From Euglena gracilis (taxonomy: Eukaryota; Euglenida; Euglenophyceae; Euglenales), in contig CP154954.1 in the NCBI GenBank assembly GCA_039621445.1, forward strand, positions 42,902,632 through 42,966,631: a DNA stretch of 64,000 bases, read 5' to 3'. This document shows positions 21,882-33,529 of the stretch, in pieces (within the stretch, counting starts at the first letter, position 1; every line of letters begins with the position of its first letter). The notes under the pieces are model-generated. The model was not told the origin of the DNA. It did no database searches and saw only the letters and a program-made list of their open reading frames with translations. A program made the position numbers and the translations under genes.

Positions 21882-23422
21882 ATGACCCCCTCCCATGACC
21901 AAAAACCCCAACAATCCTGGAACGGACAAATTCTTCAGACCGTTGACCGAGCCAGCACAACACTGCAAGGGATACAACTACATTTTGCAGAGGCGCGCGA
22001 GATCATTTTGGTTGTCAGGTCATCATTGCATGATTTGATTGATGCAAAACGCATTGACGTATTTTGGGAGGCAGTGGAAGTTGCGTCGTGCAAAAGTGGA
22101 GTTGACGACCCAGTTCTCCCAAATACAAAGAAAGTTCAAGGTGGGGCGACTACTATGAAAGAGCATTTCCAAGCAAAGTATGTCTCCTACATTCAATCAA
22201 TTGTTAAGAATTTGTCGGAACGGTTTGTCGACTCAGAAGTTGCACACAGGCTGTTTCTTTTTTGTTTTGTTTCTTCACTTCAAAATGGTTGTTTTTTGGC
22301 GTGATTGTTTTGTTGGCGTGTTTGCTTTTTTGGCATGGTTATTTGGGAAGGCAATAAACGTAAGCAGCATGGCGGCAAACCACATTTTGGCCATTGAAAA
22401 CTTCTTGGTTCATGGTGACACAGGGTTGATCAATTAACTGACTGTTTTGGGTCAACCGATTAAATTAACTGCCCCCCTCGGTTAACCGATTAACCGATCT
22501 CCTGCAAGAGAAAGAAACTCAAACAGCATTTGAACAAAATTCCTCCAAATTTTTTTCTAGCGAGAAGAAAAGGTATGTCACCTGTCCAGATATTCAAAGC
22601 CTTTAACCGATTGGTTAACTGACCTCCCCCTCGACTAGTCGATTAACTGGGGGGGGTCGTAGTCGATTAACCGAACTTTGGTTAACCATACAACCCTGGG
22701 TGACAAGGAGAACTTCACGAAGCTGCTGGCATTCTATGGGGACGATTTGGAGCAACCCACTTCCTTGGAATTCGAGCAACAGATGCTTCACCCAAGGCCT
22801 CACTTCAAAATGAGATCAAGGGGGGTGTCGGGAAGGTGTATTCCTCGAGGATTTTGTTGTCCAAGTCTACCAGTCCGGTCACAGGTTCTGTTTCCTGCGC
22901 ACCCCTGTAACTTACCTGGACAAGGGAGGGGGGTCCAACTGAACTGGACTACCTGGATGTATGTGGGGATGCAAAACATAAGGATTGCCTTGTTGGCAAC
23001 ATATTTGCAAGGACAAGAAGATGCAGCTTCGAAACTTTGCAGACATTGTGGACTTCCTCCGCAGTGCCCCTGGAGCCAGAGCCTTTTTTATGACTCCAAC
23101 TTCTTGTGGTGACACCTTCCATTTTTGCCTTGCGGTAAACAGCGGATTTTCACCCTCTCCCCTCTTCAAATTGACCATGTCACTGAGGTTCCAAATAGCA
23201 CCCAATTTAACTTTTTTTTTGCCTGTACACTTTGTGCTCTAACACATGACCCAAACAATGTTCTGGATGGCAATCCGCGCCATATTACCATTGGTGGTTG
23301 CGATGGTGAGGTTGTGTCTGACCATTCCGATCTCTTCCGCAACCGCCGAGCGTTCATTCTCCACCCTGCGGCGTTTGAAAACTTACCTTCGCTCCCAAGT
23401 TGGACAAGCACGCCTTGGATAG
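21882..23422 (+). pseudogene. hAT-superfamily (ZMYM/P52-like) transposase, broken
   Basis: Three separated pieces follow the order of a hAT transposase. At 21900-22290 the frame gives VDRASTTLQGIQLHFAEARE, DVFWEAVEVASC, DDPVLPNTKKV and ending LSERF. At 22700-22800 it gives DKENFTKLLAFYGDDLEQP. At 23321-23422 it gives TIPISSATAERSFSTLRRLK and then TYLRSQVGQARL, the hAT dimerisation signature, ending in TAG. The frame is broken between pieces and a 278-bp element is inserted at 22421-22698. The N-terminal zinc finger was not found. Confidence 0.72.
22421..22698. mobile_element. hAT-like MITE inserted in the hAT transposase remnant
   Basis: The ends are CAGGGTTG and CAACCCTG. The flanks share GGTGACA (22414-22420 and 22699-22705). 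The inside is built from TTAACCGATTAACTG-type palindromic words. Removing it and one duplication joins ENFLVHGD to KENFTKLLAF. Confidence 0.75.
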
Positions 23423-23837
23423 CATGGAAAAGTGGTTGACAAAATTTCCTTCAAAGATGCAATCCGCCCCAATTTTTTTTTGAGGATAAGGAAGATTTGT
23501 ATAGACACCTTACTTGATGAATTCATCTTGAAAAACACAGCACGCTCTTCGACCTTTGCACTGTCCCACTGGTTGCGTCCCAGCTTGCCTCCCATCAGTT
23601 GCTCGTGGCAATCCATGCCCTTTAGTGGAGGAGAATAGTTTGACAGTTAGAATTTTTTTTTACCGTGGCTGGAAAAATTTTTCAGAAGTCTCGCCCCCCC
23701 CCCCTGAGAAAAATTTGTTTCTACACCAATGCCCGTGATCCAAGTTGAGAGTAATGATGAGGCAGCCACCAATACCGATGCTTGCAAGGACAATGGCTTT
23801 GGGATTACGCCCAAGGGATAGACGATAAGGCACACTC

Positions 23838-24267
23838 CAGGGCTGGATAGAGGTAGAGGTAGAGGTCAAAGTCCTCTACCTCTATCTGACCCACCTCAAC
23901 CTCTACCTCTACCTCTATGTCACCTCTATGTCCATAAAATGTCATAAACTGGCACCAATGAGGGCCACAAAACGCTCCAAATGCCTCAAATTTGGCAAAT
24001 TAGCATCTCAACCCATCATATTTAGGTTAGGAATGAGAAAAAATATCTGGATGGGTGGTTTCAAAAATTGCCATAAGAGATTTGTGACAAGAATGGCCAA
24101 TTTCGGATTTTTTCCCATAAAATTGCCTTCGTTCGGCATAAATTTTCTTTGATAAGCCACTTTCCTTTTAAGTTTGACATTGAGGTGACATGTAGAGGTG
24201 GAGGTGACCTCTACCTCTACCTCAACCTCTACCTCTGCCTCTATCCCTCTACCTCTATCCAGCCCTG
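23838..24267. mobile_element. hAT-like MITE with CCTCTACCTCTA repeats
   Basis: The left end CAGGGCTGGATAGAGGTAGA is inverted at the right end CTCTACCTCTATCCAGCCCTG. The flanks share CACACTC (23831-23837 and 24268-24274). Both ends are extended by (CCTCTA)n or (TAGAGG)n tracts. It is about 430 bp and has no open frame. Confidence 0.72.
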
Positions 24268-24847
24268 CACACTCAGACACATCCCCTTCCTCAAAGAACA
24301 ATCTGACTCCCGGCAAAAGGTCCCAGACGAGGCATGGGCGTAAAGAGACGTTTTCAATGCCGATGACAAAGGGACAAAAAAATAAAGAGCCCAAAGACCT
24401 GGACCGGCAGGCCATGCGGTGAAGAGCCCGCATGAATTGAAGAAAGCATGGTTTTGGCCAGGGTCGGTCGGCATGGGTATTTCCTACTCAGTTTTTTTTT
24501 TTGCATTGTAGCGCCGTAGGCAACTGTTCGGCGGCCCTAAAATAATTCAAAAAAAACAAAAGTGTGCAACTCATTTTGTGTATGTTGTGCTAATTTTGTA
24601 TGTCGCGCACTTTTTGACAACTACCGACCCACGACCGAGGGCAACCAAGGGTGACCGAGGCGACTGTGGGACGACCATGGTCGACCCCCACAACCCCCCC
24701 CCCCAGGCCAAAGTTACCCCGCCCCCCGGTCCCCCCAAAGCCCCCACGATGCTTGGCCACAAGGCGATTTTCGGTTTAGAGCCTAAGGGTGTGGATGCCC
24801 ATTTTTTACCATACCATTTTACCATGTTGCAGTCTATTTCTTCGTAC

Positions 24848-25085
24848 AATGGCCAAGAAGGCAGCACACACTATGGACAGAATGTTGCCCCATCCCCCAA
24901 AAGTTGCTGAATTTTTAGCCACACTAAAACAGGGATGGACTAAAAACTTGAACCCTGTTCAGGATCCCTTGCATGGTAGCCTGGCAGAGGCAACCAAAAA
25001 GAAAGCATCCGGAACGGAAGGAACGGGGCAAGCCGCATATGCACACCTTCTCAGGTTTGAGGATGTGTGCATTGCGCTTCTATGA
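24848..25085 (+). CDS. Small open frame of unknown function
   Basis: The frame reads MAKKAAHTMDRMLPHPPKV, then AEFLATLKQGWTKNLNPVQD, and ends EDVCIALL before a stop. Composition is protein-like, but I recognise no domain and see no splice partners. It may be a transposon fragment. Confidence 0.2.
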
Positions 25086-25089
25086 CGAA

Positions 25090-26630
25090 TTGCATCCTTT
25101 CCTTTGTGCATGAGGTGCTTGGGTGATTGATCCCCCACTGTTGTTTGATGGGCAAGCGGTCATGTCCCCCCTCGCTCCCCTTGCCGTGATATGAATGGTG
25201 GGTGAAAAAAAAAGCCCCAAAATGGTGGAACTCTCAGTTCGCTACTGCAAGGCAAGCAAAGCCGAGCAAGACCCTGCCACCGATGGAACAAGTGAGGTTT
25301 CAAAGTCAGTGCCCACATGCAATGGCTTGGGCATCGGCAGTAACCCTTACCAGCCGTGTCATCGCGCAGCAGCTGAACCACAGACGGCAGGCCTCACCAT
25401 GCAGCAGGTTGAGCATTGGGCATGAGGAGGGGCGGGGGGCTGCGCGATCATCGGTCTCCCACCGGCAGAGGGCGAGAGGGTGGGGACGGTGGGCTGGTGT
25501 GAGGCGGGGGGTGAGAAAGATAGTGACGGTTTTTGGCCAGCGAAAAGCGCGTGCTTTTTCGCACTTGGAATTAGAATGTTGGGAAATCTTTGGATTTCTC
25601 CAGCACTCAAAAAAAAAAGCCCTCAATGAGCCAAAGACCTCAACTTCACGATTCAAGCTGACTTGAAGAAAAATAGAAGGGTTTTTCTTCCACTTCAAGG
25701 ATGTTTTGCAACGGAGTTTTTTTTTGGGTGCCTGTTGATATGCTTGGATCACTTGGGTGCCGCTCTCTCTTCACAATGGCGGTTCACGGCAGCATTTCCT
25801 TTTCCAAGACTTTTTCTTCATTCTTAGGTCCCCATTCGAATGATTTGTGAGATGATTCGGAAAAATTTGTTGTCATAAAAAAAGAGACTTCAAATGATTC
25901 AATCCCAAAACATATTTCCCATTAAATATCAACACTGCTAATAAAAAATAACAATACACCTGTGAAATAAAATAACAATAAAGCATAGGAGTGGTACACA
26001 GGGAGGGGGGGCTGGGACCCTCCCTGTTCACTTCCGAACTGAACTAGACGTGTTGACTTCCCGGAGGGGGGGGAGTGGGGGTCCGGCGCCGAAGGCCCCG
26101 GAAATTTTCTTAAAAAACTGCCTTAATCGGTGCGCGCCGGTCCTTCCGGTTTTTGGTTTTCCCGGAAGTGAACAAGTCGGAACAAGTCGGGGATACTATC
26201 GGGAGGGGGGCACCGGGCTGTTTTTAAACAAGTTGTTTAAAACAGGTTTTTTCCTATTTGTAGTGTTTTATTAAAAAAAACACCCTTTTTTAAAACAACA
26301 GAAAACGGTTTAAAAATCCTTTAGAAATGCAAGCATTCTGCATCACGAGAGGCAGAAACCCCCCCTCCATGCCCATTCGAGCCTCAAATAACAAAATCCC
26401 TTCTGTGTTGGCAACATACTCGGGGGCTAAGTCGAAGCTCACTTTGGCACAGGCGGGGGGGTCCGCCCCCCCCCGCACCCCCCCCCTCAAATAACAAAAT
26501 CCCTTCTATGTTGGCAATAGACTTGGAGGGAGAAGTCCTTTTTGTGCAAATTTTGACTTATATTGAAAATCCAATGGGGAGAGGTGTTCTTTTGTCAAAA
26601 GTGGCCCAAAATGGACATTTTCCCCATTTT
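25090..26630. other. No gene seen
   Basis: Mixed sequence with A-rich stretches. A G/C-run block at 26040-26210 and a C/G fold-back around 26385-26510 both contain CAAATAACAAAATCCCTT; the latter has two direct copies flanking the C run. Confidence 0.5.
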
Positions 26631-26637
26631 TTTTTGC

Positions 26638-26745
26638 ATACCATGTCCCCCCCCCTTACTGTTCCCGTCCCGTGGCCCCCTTTTGGGTCCATGGGAACAG
26701 TAAGGGGGGGGAACAGTAAGGGGGGGGGACAAGCTCCCCCCCCCC
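26638..26745. repeat. ACCATGTCCCC / TTACTGTTCCCG fold-back
   Basis: ACCATGTCCCCCCCCCTTA and CTGTTCCCGTCC on the left face CCATGGGAACAGTAAGGGG, with a second GGAACAGTAAGGGG after it. Confidence 0.8.
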
Positions 26746-26754
26746 CTTAATCGA

Positions 26755-26843
26755 CCGACACTAACGGATTCCGCAGGGGCGCCGGGCACGAGAGAGCGAA
26801 GCGAGCTGCCCGGCGCCCCTGCTGAATCTGTTAGTGTCGGGCG
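26755..26843. repeat. Strong hairpin, about 34-bp stem
   Basis: CCGACACTAACGGATTC, GCAGGGGCGCC and GGGCA pair with TGCCC, GGCGCCCCTGC and GAATCTGTTAGTGTCGG. The loop is about 20 bases. Confidence 0.85.
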
Positions 26844-26939
26844 ATTTTTCTAAAACCTATTTTGTCTTGGGCCCGACGCCTGTCTTGATATTCATTCGAC
26901 CGAACCGCAAATTCGACCGAAAGGGGTCTTTGGCCCATT

Positions 26940-27075
26940 AACGGGCGCCTGAATGGAACTGACATAAACGGCGCCTGAATGGAAATTGACTGACATAAAC
27001 GGGCGCCTGAATGGAAATCGACCGACATAAACAATTTCAGCCTGAATGGAAATCAAGTGACACAAACGGATTCCG
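26940..27075. repeat. Tandem CGCCTGAATGGAA..GACATAAACG repeat
   Basis: Four to five units of about 31 bases, each with GCCTGAATGGAAATCGAC and GACATAAACGG. Confidence 0.85.
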
Positions 27076-27679
27076 ATGTCTTGAAAATCGACCAACCTTT
27101 TGTTTCCTTTTTTGAATGCCTTTTTGTTCCGTTTTGGGACATTGTAAGTTTCAGCCTGAAATCCGTCAATGTCGACCAACCTTTTGTCTCTCTTTTTTCG
27201 GAATGCCTTTTTCTTCCATTTTGAAAGAAACAATCTCTATATCAAGAATTATATCCGCAGAAACAGACTCAGCGTTTCGAAACACAGACTCAGGTCAGAG
27301 TCTGCGTTTTTTTTAGAAACACAGATTTTGACCAAAGCCATGTTGCCATGAACACAGGCGTCGAGCCCAGAAAATAGGTTTAACATTGCCAAATCACTCC
27401 TCACCCGAAAGCTTTTCTTTCAGATGACCAGTGATGACAATTGGTTCAGGACAAATTTGCCGAATGCTTTTTCTGAAGTTCCAGAAAATGATAATCTTAA
27501 GTTCCGTCCTTCCGTCTATTCCATCCAAAGTTCAGCCAGCTGTGATCACATGACCACAAAATTTGGTTTTTGTCTGGTCCATAACGCCTCCACAACCTCA
27601 TAGGACCAAAATGTCGAAAAAAAGGGAAAACCAAAATGTCCAAAAAGTCGGCTCCGTGCGGATTACTGGCCATGCTACT

Positions 27680-27775
27680 TCTGGAGGTCGGGCCGACCTA
27701 GGTCGGGCCGACCTTTGGCCATGGCTTATCGACCTCTGGAGGTCGGCCCGACCAGGTCGGCCCGACCTCCAATAA
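27680..27775. repeat. GGTCGGGCCGACC palindrome cluster (1)
   Basis: Repeated GGTCGGGCCGACC and GGTCGGCCCGACC on both sides of GGCCATGGCTTATCGACC. Other clusters are at 28715-28805, 28865-28970, 30940-30990 and 32215-32290. Confidence 0.88.
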
Positions 27776-27973
27776 ACCGCATTACCCCCCCCCCATTTTT
27801 AATTTTTAAGCCCCCCCCCTCAAAAATTTGATTCTCTTATTTCAATTCAAAGTGAACGTACACCCATCCGAATGTCCTTAGAAACGTCAAAAAACGTCCC
27901 AAATTCAAAAAAATTGTGAATAATGGCTAAATCAGGTGAGATCCATGGCCAATGACAAAAATCCCAATGTCCA

Positions 27974-28046
27974 AACCCTAACCCTACGCCTACCCCCACC
28001 CCTGACCGTGACCCTAACCCTGACCCTGACCCTAACCCTAACCCAG
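27974..28046. repeat. Degenerate interstitial telomere-like (CCCTAA)n
   Basis: AACCCTAACCCTACG, then GACCCTAACCCTGACCCTG and ACCCTAACCCTAACCC. Shorter copies occur at 28549, 49646, 49675 and 50268. This is the TTAGGG type found in many eukaryotes, including euglenozoans. Confidence 0.8.
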
Positions 28047-28335
28047 CTCTTTCATCCCATATTGCAAAAAAATTAAACAGCGCAAACTTAGTCGGCCTAC
28101 GGCCTCCTCCGGGGGGGGCTGCCGCCCCCCCCGGACCCCCCCCGCCTAAAGTAACAAAATCCCCTTGTGTGTGCAAGGCAAGGATGGCCAAAACGCGCTC
28201 CCCAACAAAATCACTTTGTGCTAACTTTGTCGGATTTCAGTGACGGTCGGATGGTCGGATCGGAGCAAACAAGTATCTTCTTTGAGGCCAGAAAATTTTT
28301 TTATGTTTGTAGCCGGCTGTTCAGAAACGTGATAA

Positions 28336-28500
28336 ATTGGCCCCTACAAGGTACCAGATACCCCAAAGAGCCGCCCAACTAGGGTTAATACACATGGGGG
28401 GACCCTCGCTCGGCGCCTTCGTCGCCTCGCTCGGGTCCCCCCATGTTTTTAACCCTAGTTGGGCGGCTCTTTGGGTTCGCTGGGTACCTTGTAGAGACCA
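28336..28500. repeat. Inverted repeat with arms of about 65 bp
   Basis: CTACAAGGTACC, CCCAAAGAGCCGCCCAACTA and ATGGGGGGACCC on the left are mirrored by GGGTCCCCCCAT, TAGTTGGGCGGCTCTTTGGG and GGTACCTTGTAG on the right. The loop is about 28 bases. Confidence 0.88.
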
Positions 28501-28714
28501 ATCTAACAACGTTGAGCGGGAAATGTTCTGCTGTTTGGATAAGAATCGTAACCCTAACCCTACTCCTTCAAATAACGTCAGAAACTCTTTTTTACCACAG
28601 GTTGATGCCATCAGGAATTCTTTTTGTGCAAAAATTGCGCATTTTATGCTCCACAAGGTTTGGCCAAGGGTTTGGATGCTTTTGAAAAGGAAAACCATTG
28701 AGGTCGTTCCTATC

Positions 28715-28970
28715 GACCATGTGGTCGGCCCGACCTCCAATTGGTCGGGCCGACCATATGGTCGGTAACCCAAACAGGTCGGGCCGACCAGGTCGGCCCG
28801 ACCTATAGTCAAAAGTCCTTTGAAAAAGGGGGGGGGTAATGCGGATTTTTGGCCATTTCTGTCGACCTCCAAAGGTCGGCCCGACCATGGTCGGGCCGAC
28901 CATGGTCGGGCCGACCATGGTCGGGCCGACCATAGGTCGGGCCGACCTAGGTCGGCCCGACCTCCAGAAC
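28715..28970. repeat. GGTCGGGCCGACC palindrome clusters (2 and 3)
   Basis: Runs of CATGGTCGGGCCGACCATGG occur in series, separated by about 60 bases with a G run. Confidence 0.88.
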
Positions 28971-29109
28971 TAGCATGGCCAATATTCCGCCCGGGGCCCA
29001 AAAAGTCACTAAAAATTCCCAATCTGACCAGCAACAGATTTCAAGTAAAATAGCCCCGCACCCCTCCCCCTCCTCCGGGACCCTCTCCCCCCATAGCCGA
29101 TGGGTTCGC

Positions 29110-29835
29110 CATGGTGTGCCATAGCTGGCACTTCGTTTAAAACGAAGTCAAAAAAAACACGTTTTTTTTAAAAAAACATGTTTTTTTTAAAAAAAACAAA
29201 AAAAACGACATTGAGGTTCCAGGGCATAAAAATTTTTTTGCCTTTAAGCTTTTTTTTGCCGTCCTCAGGCAGAGAAAGACCCAAATTTGGGATGTTTCAA
29301 GTTGAAACATCCCAAAATGGGAGAAATGCCCTATTTTGACCATTCTTGTTGAAGACAACCAAAGTATGGTTTCAAGTCATTTGAGCAAAGATTGGCACCC
29401 TTCCGGTCAAAGGCAAAATTTGGACCATCATTTTCCCCTTGTTTTTTTGCCGGCCCGTTTTTTTAATAAAAAAAAAAAAAACGTTTTTTTTAAAAAAAAA
29501 CAAAAAAACGCCATATGTGGTGTCCAGGGCAAAAAAATTTTTCTTCAATAATTTACTGCTTTTTTTTGTCCGTCTTATACAGTTCTCAATGGATTGTTTT
29601 TCTAAGAAAAAGCACAAATTTGGGATGTTTCAAGTTGAAACATCCCAAAATGGGAAAAAAAATTTTTGCCCTTTGTTTTGACCATTTTTTCTTGTCGAAG
29701 ACTGGATTGTTTGGTTTAAGGCAAAGCAGATTCCCCTTTTTAACATTTTTTTTCAACAAGCACTTTTTTTTTTGCCGTGCCCATTTTTTTAAAAAACAAA
29801 AACGTTTTTTAAAAAAACAATTCCTCCAGCTATGT
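29110..29835. repeat. AAAAAACGTTTTTT palindromes and repeated TTTGGGATGTTTCAAG
   Basis: A/T-rich block with ACACGTTTTTTTTAAAAAAAC and AAAACGTTTTTTTTAAAAAAA hairpins. CAAATTTGGGATGTTTCAAG, TTGAAACATCCCAAAATGGG occurs twice (29280 and 29617). Confidence 0.75.
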
Positions 29836-29899
29836 TCATGTCCAAGCTATTTTTGGATGGATTGGATTGTTTTTCCAAAAGGCATTTGAATGGCGTATT

Positions 29900-30940
29900 C
29901 CCGGGCGGCGCGTTGCCCTTTTAAAATCCTCTTCGCCAATTTTTATTTTCTTCTTGATTCTGATTCTTTTGAATTGTGTGGTTGATTTCCAGGTTCATTG
30001 ATTTGATTTATTTTGCCATTCTTGGCACCATTCCCCAAATGTTCCGTAACAATGTGTCCCGATGAAAGTGGTTAGAGGTTTTGTTCTGGAGCAGGATCCA
30101 TTTTGATGGCACTCCGCCTGGTGCTTTGGGAAGATAGGGAAGGCACACCATGCCCTCCCCCAGAATTATTCCCATTCCAAGAGACCACTTTTCCCAGATG
30201 GGAATAGTTGGGGTGGGGAACAGTTGGGGGGTTTCCTTTATTGGAAAGAAAAATCTCAAAAATTTCGCCGCTTCACAGCGTTCCTTCAAAAAATGCCAAC
30301 ACCCCCACTATTCCCAAAGGCCAATGGGAATACCCTCACCCCCCCGCCCCCTCAAAGTGGCCACCCTCCAGGCACTGGGGGGTTGGAACACCCCTCCCCC
30401 CCCCCCTCTCCGAGGGGCTCGCCACGCCATTTCCCCCCTCCCCCCCCCTAGCCGGACCCCCTCGCCCCGCCACCTGTTACATTTTTGATGTTGCAACCAT
30501 GGTACACCCCTCCCCCCCCATCCGAGACCCCCCGGTCGGAAAATCGCGGGTGACCAAATTGCGGGTCGGGCCGACCATGGGGGGGTGTGATCCCCATGTC
30601 CCCCCCCCCCCCGTGTCCCCCCCGTGTCCCGCACTTCAGGGGGGTCCCTAGAAGGCGGCCAAGGCAACATATAGTATAAATTTTCAGCTGTTTGGCATCA
30701 TTTTCCACGGTTTTTCATGGATTCTCAAGGCCATCTGACTTTCCCCCACCCACAATACCTTTTTTTTCACCTAGGATGGCCCGGAGCTTGGCTCGGGGTC
30801 AATGTGAAATGAATTTTTGGTCCCTCAAAAAGTCGCAAATTTCGTCCCGGAGTCGAAATTAGGTCCCGAAAAGAGGCATGTTTCCCCCGTGTCCCCACCC
30901 CGTGTCCCCCCCCCCCGTGTCCCCCCGTGTCCCGCCCCAC
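29900..30940. other. No gene seen; C-run fold-backs
   Basis: ATTATTCCCATTCC faces GGGAATAG across 30160-30210. C runs with CCGTGTCCCCCC words follow at 30590-30640 and 30870-30935. Confidence 0.55.
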
Positions 30941-31344
30941 CCCCTGGTCGGGCCGACCACCTGGTCGGCCCGACCATGGTCGGCCCGGCATGCTCACAAA
31001 ACGGTCCGGTAGCGAAGGGATTTTGTTATAGGGGGTGGGGGGGGGGGGCGGTAGCCCCCCCCCCCCGCTTGACGACCAAGGGCGCCGAAGGCGCCCTCCG
31101 ACAATGGGTGTCTGGTTGCGCGTGCTCACAAAACGGTCCGGCAGCAAAGGGATTTTGTTACCACCTCCCCACCCTAATTGAACCCTAATTGACCAAACGC
31201 CCAAGGAAAAATTTTTCCACCCCCCCCCCCCCTAATTGACTGCCCGGGGGGATTCCGTGCTGAAGCACCCCCTATTTGACGGTACCCCCGGGGGGCTTAA
31301 AAAATTTTTTAGAGGGGGGGGGTGGACTTAAAATTGGTGGTCGG

Positions 31345-32010
31345 CCCGACCACCAATGGTTAGTAGACTTGGTCGCTAGCGACTAGTCGCTAGCGACCAC
31401 CAAAAAGTCCATCACCAATTTCCCGCAATGAGCCTCCCCCCCCCCCCTAATTGACCGTGGGGCCTCTCCGCGGGTCCCCCTTTTGGTCAATTCCCCCCGA
31501 AAATTTTTTCATTCAAGTATGAACGAAAATGACTCAAAACGCGAACTTAGTCGGCCTCCTCCGGGGGGGGGTGGGCTGCAGCCCCCCCCCCCGGACCCCC
31601 CCCGCCCAAAATAACAAAATCCCCTTGTGTGTGCAAGGCAAAGATGGCCGAGTCGCGCTTCGTAATGAATGTAGTCTTGTGTGTGCAAGGCAAGGATGGC
31701 CGAGTCGCGCTCCCAGGCTATTGTAAATGCTATGGTTTCATAGAACAGGCCCAAAGAGAAGATATTACACGAAAATTTTTGCAAATTGACCCCCGAATGG
31801 GGGTTTTGGAAGGCATTTGGGTGGGTTTTGAGTCATTTTCTTTTATATTTGAATGAAAAAATTTTGGAGGGGGGGGGCTTAAAAATTTTAGAGGGGGGTG
31901 GTAGAATTCAAATTGGTGGCCGGAGCAAAAAGTAGCTCCGACCAACAATGGTCGCTAGCGACTAGTCGCTAGCGACCCTAGCGACTAGTCGCTAGCGACC
32001 ACCAAAAAGT
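31345..32010. repeat. GGTCGCTAGCGACTAGTCGC palindromes in repeated flanks
   Basis: CTAGCGACTAGTCGCTAGCG occurs at about 31372, 31955 and 31980, each followed by ACCACCAAAAAGTCCATCAC. The stretch around 31535-31720 repeats TGTGTGCAAGGCAAGATGG-type sequence also seen at 28165. Confidence 0.8.
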
Positions 32011-33140
32011 CCATCACCAATTTCTCGCTCGGGGCCGGGGGGGGGAGGGGGGAGTGGGGGCGGGGGAGGTGCGGGGGGGGGGGGGGCTGTTGGGGTTGAA
32101 CAAAAATCAAATCTCCGCGCGTTTATGCACGCTAGGTTGGGTATATGCAAAGACAATGTTTTTCCGCAGGGGGGGGGGCTTAAATCTCCAGAAGGGGGGG
32201 GGTGCGGAATATTGTGGGTCGGCCCGACCCACACAGGTCAATAAGCCACCCACACAGGTCGGGCTGACCATAGGTCGGCCCGACCCGCAATTTGGTCACC
32301 CGCGATTTTCCGCACGGAGCTGAGACCCCCTCGCCACGCCATTTTCCCGCCATTTCCCCCCCCCCCTATTCGAACCCCCTCGCACCAACCCCCCACTACG
32401 GGACCCCAAAACGGCCACTCTGGAGGGAGGGGACACTTTGGGGGGTCAATTTTCAGGCTTCGGCACTTTCGGCGCCAAAAGAAATGGCCACTTTAAGGGG
32501 GGTAAACCAAATTTGCCAAAAAGTTTTGGCCACTCTGAAGGGGGGGGAACACTTTGAGGGGCGGGGGTGAGGGTAGTTGGGGGGGGGGGGGCATGGTATT
32601 TGCCCCCCGCCGAGGGGGGGGGGGGGCAGCGCGGTAAAGGGGGCCATGGTCGACAAAAAGAGGGTGTATGGGGTGTGTCCCACCCCCTTCAATGTTCTAT
32701 TGTTGTTGTTTTCCCATGAAACAACCTGTCCGTGGCTTGCCAATTTCAGGTGACATTGTTTTTGATTCAAAGGGCAGCGTTTGCAGAGAGGGTTGGTCTT
32801 TCTCAGTGGGGCAAAACTCGGCCACCAAACGCAATCTCACCAGTATGTGTGGCTTCAAACCTCCGGCAGATTACAACCAGTCTTCTTTGCGCACCAGCCT
32901 TTAACATTATAGAAATGTTGATTCCCTAGATTCAGTGGGCGGGCATGAAAATGTTTGAATTTGCCACTACTATGCCCCCCCACACAAGTCCTTTGGACGG
33001 GACCGCATAAGACCCCCCCTGGGGTTTTGTCTCTTGGGCTCTTGGGCTTCTGGGGGGTCTTACATGGGGGGGGGCATGGTGATGACCTTGAAATGGTCCA
33101 AATGTAAAACAAATGAGAACACCAACACAAAATTGCTTGT
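32010..33140. other. No gene seen
   Basis: G/C-run fold-backs and a GGTCGGGCCGACC cluster at 32215-32290. A short open plus frame at 32750-32905 (LPISGDIVFDSKGSVCREGW) has no recognised domain. 32975-33078 is an ACCATGCCCC-type fold-back around TAAGACCCCCC and GGGGTCTTA. Confidence 0.5.
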
Positions 33141-33146
33141 GTTGGT

Positions 33147-33256
33147 CAGGGGGGGAAATGCGCTGCGCATTTTTCCGCATTTTTGCGCATTTTTTGCGCA
33201 TTTTTGTCAGTTTTTCAAAACTGCGCATTTTTGCGCATTTTTTGCACATCCCCCCC
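33147..33256. repeat. GCGCATTTTTGCGC element, short copy
   Basis: It opens GGGGGAAATGCG and carries repeated TTTTTGCGCATTTTTTGCGC. It ends near CACATCCCCCCCC. Longer copies are at 46027 and 54856. Confidence 0.8.
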
Positions 33257-33529
33257 CCCATGTTTGCACATTCTCCATTTTTGGGGGGGTATTTTTTGTG
33301 CATTTTTTGCCCAATTTTGCACATTTTCATTTTTGCACATTTTCCACCCAAATCACATGCTCACCGAATTTTGCCCACGTTCAACTGACCCATTTCTGTT
33401 ACCAACGAACCCATTTTCGCATTTTTTTTCCACCCAAGGGACCCGCCTCAAGAGAAAACTCTTGGGTGATGAGGTGTGGGTATTCATCCAATGACGATGA
33501 GGACACTAGGGGTTTCAGATTTGTCACCC

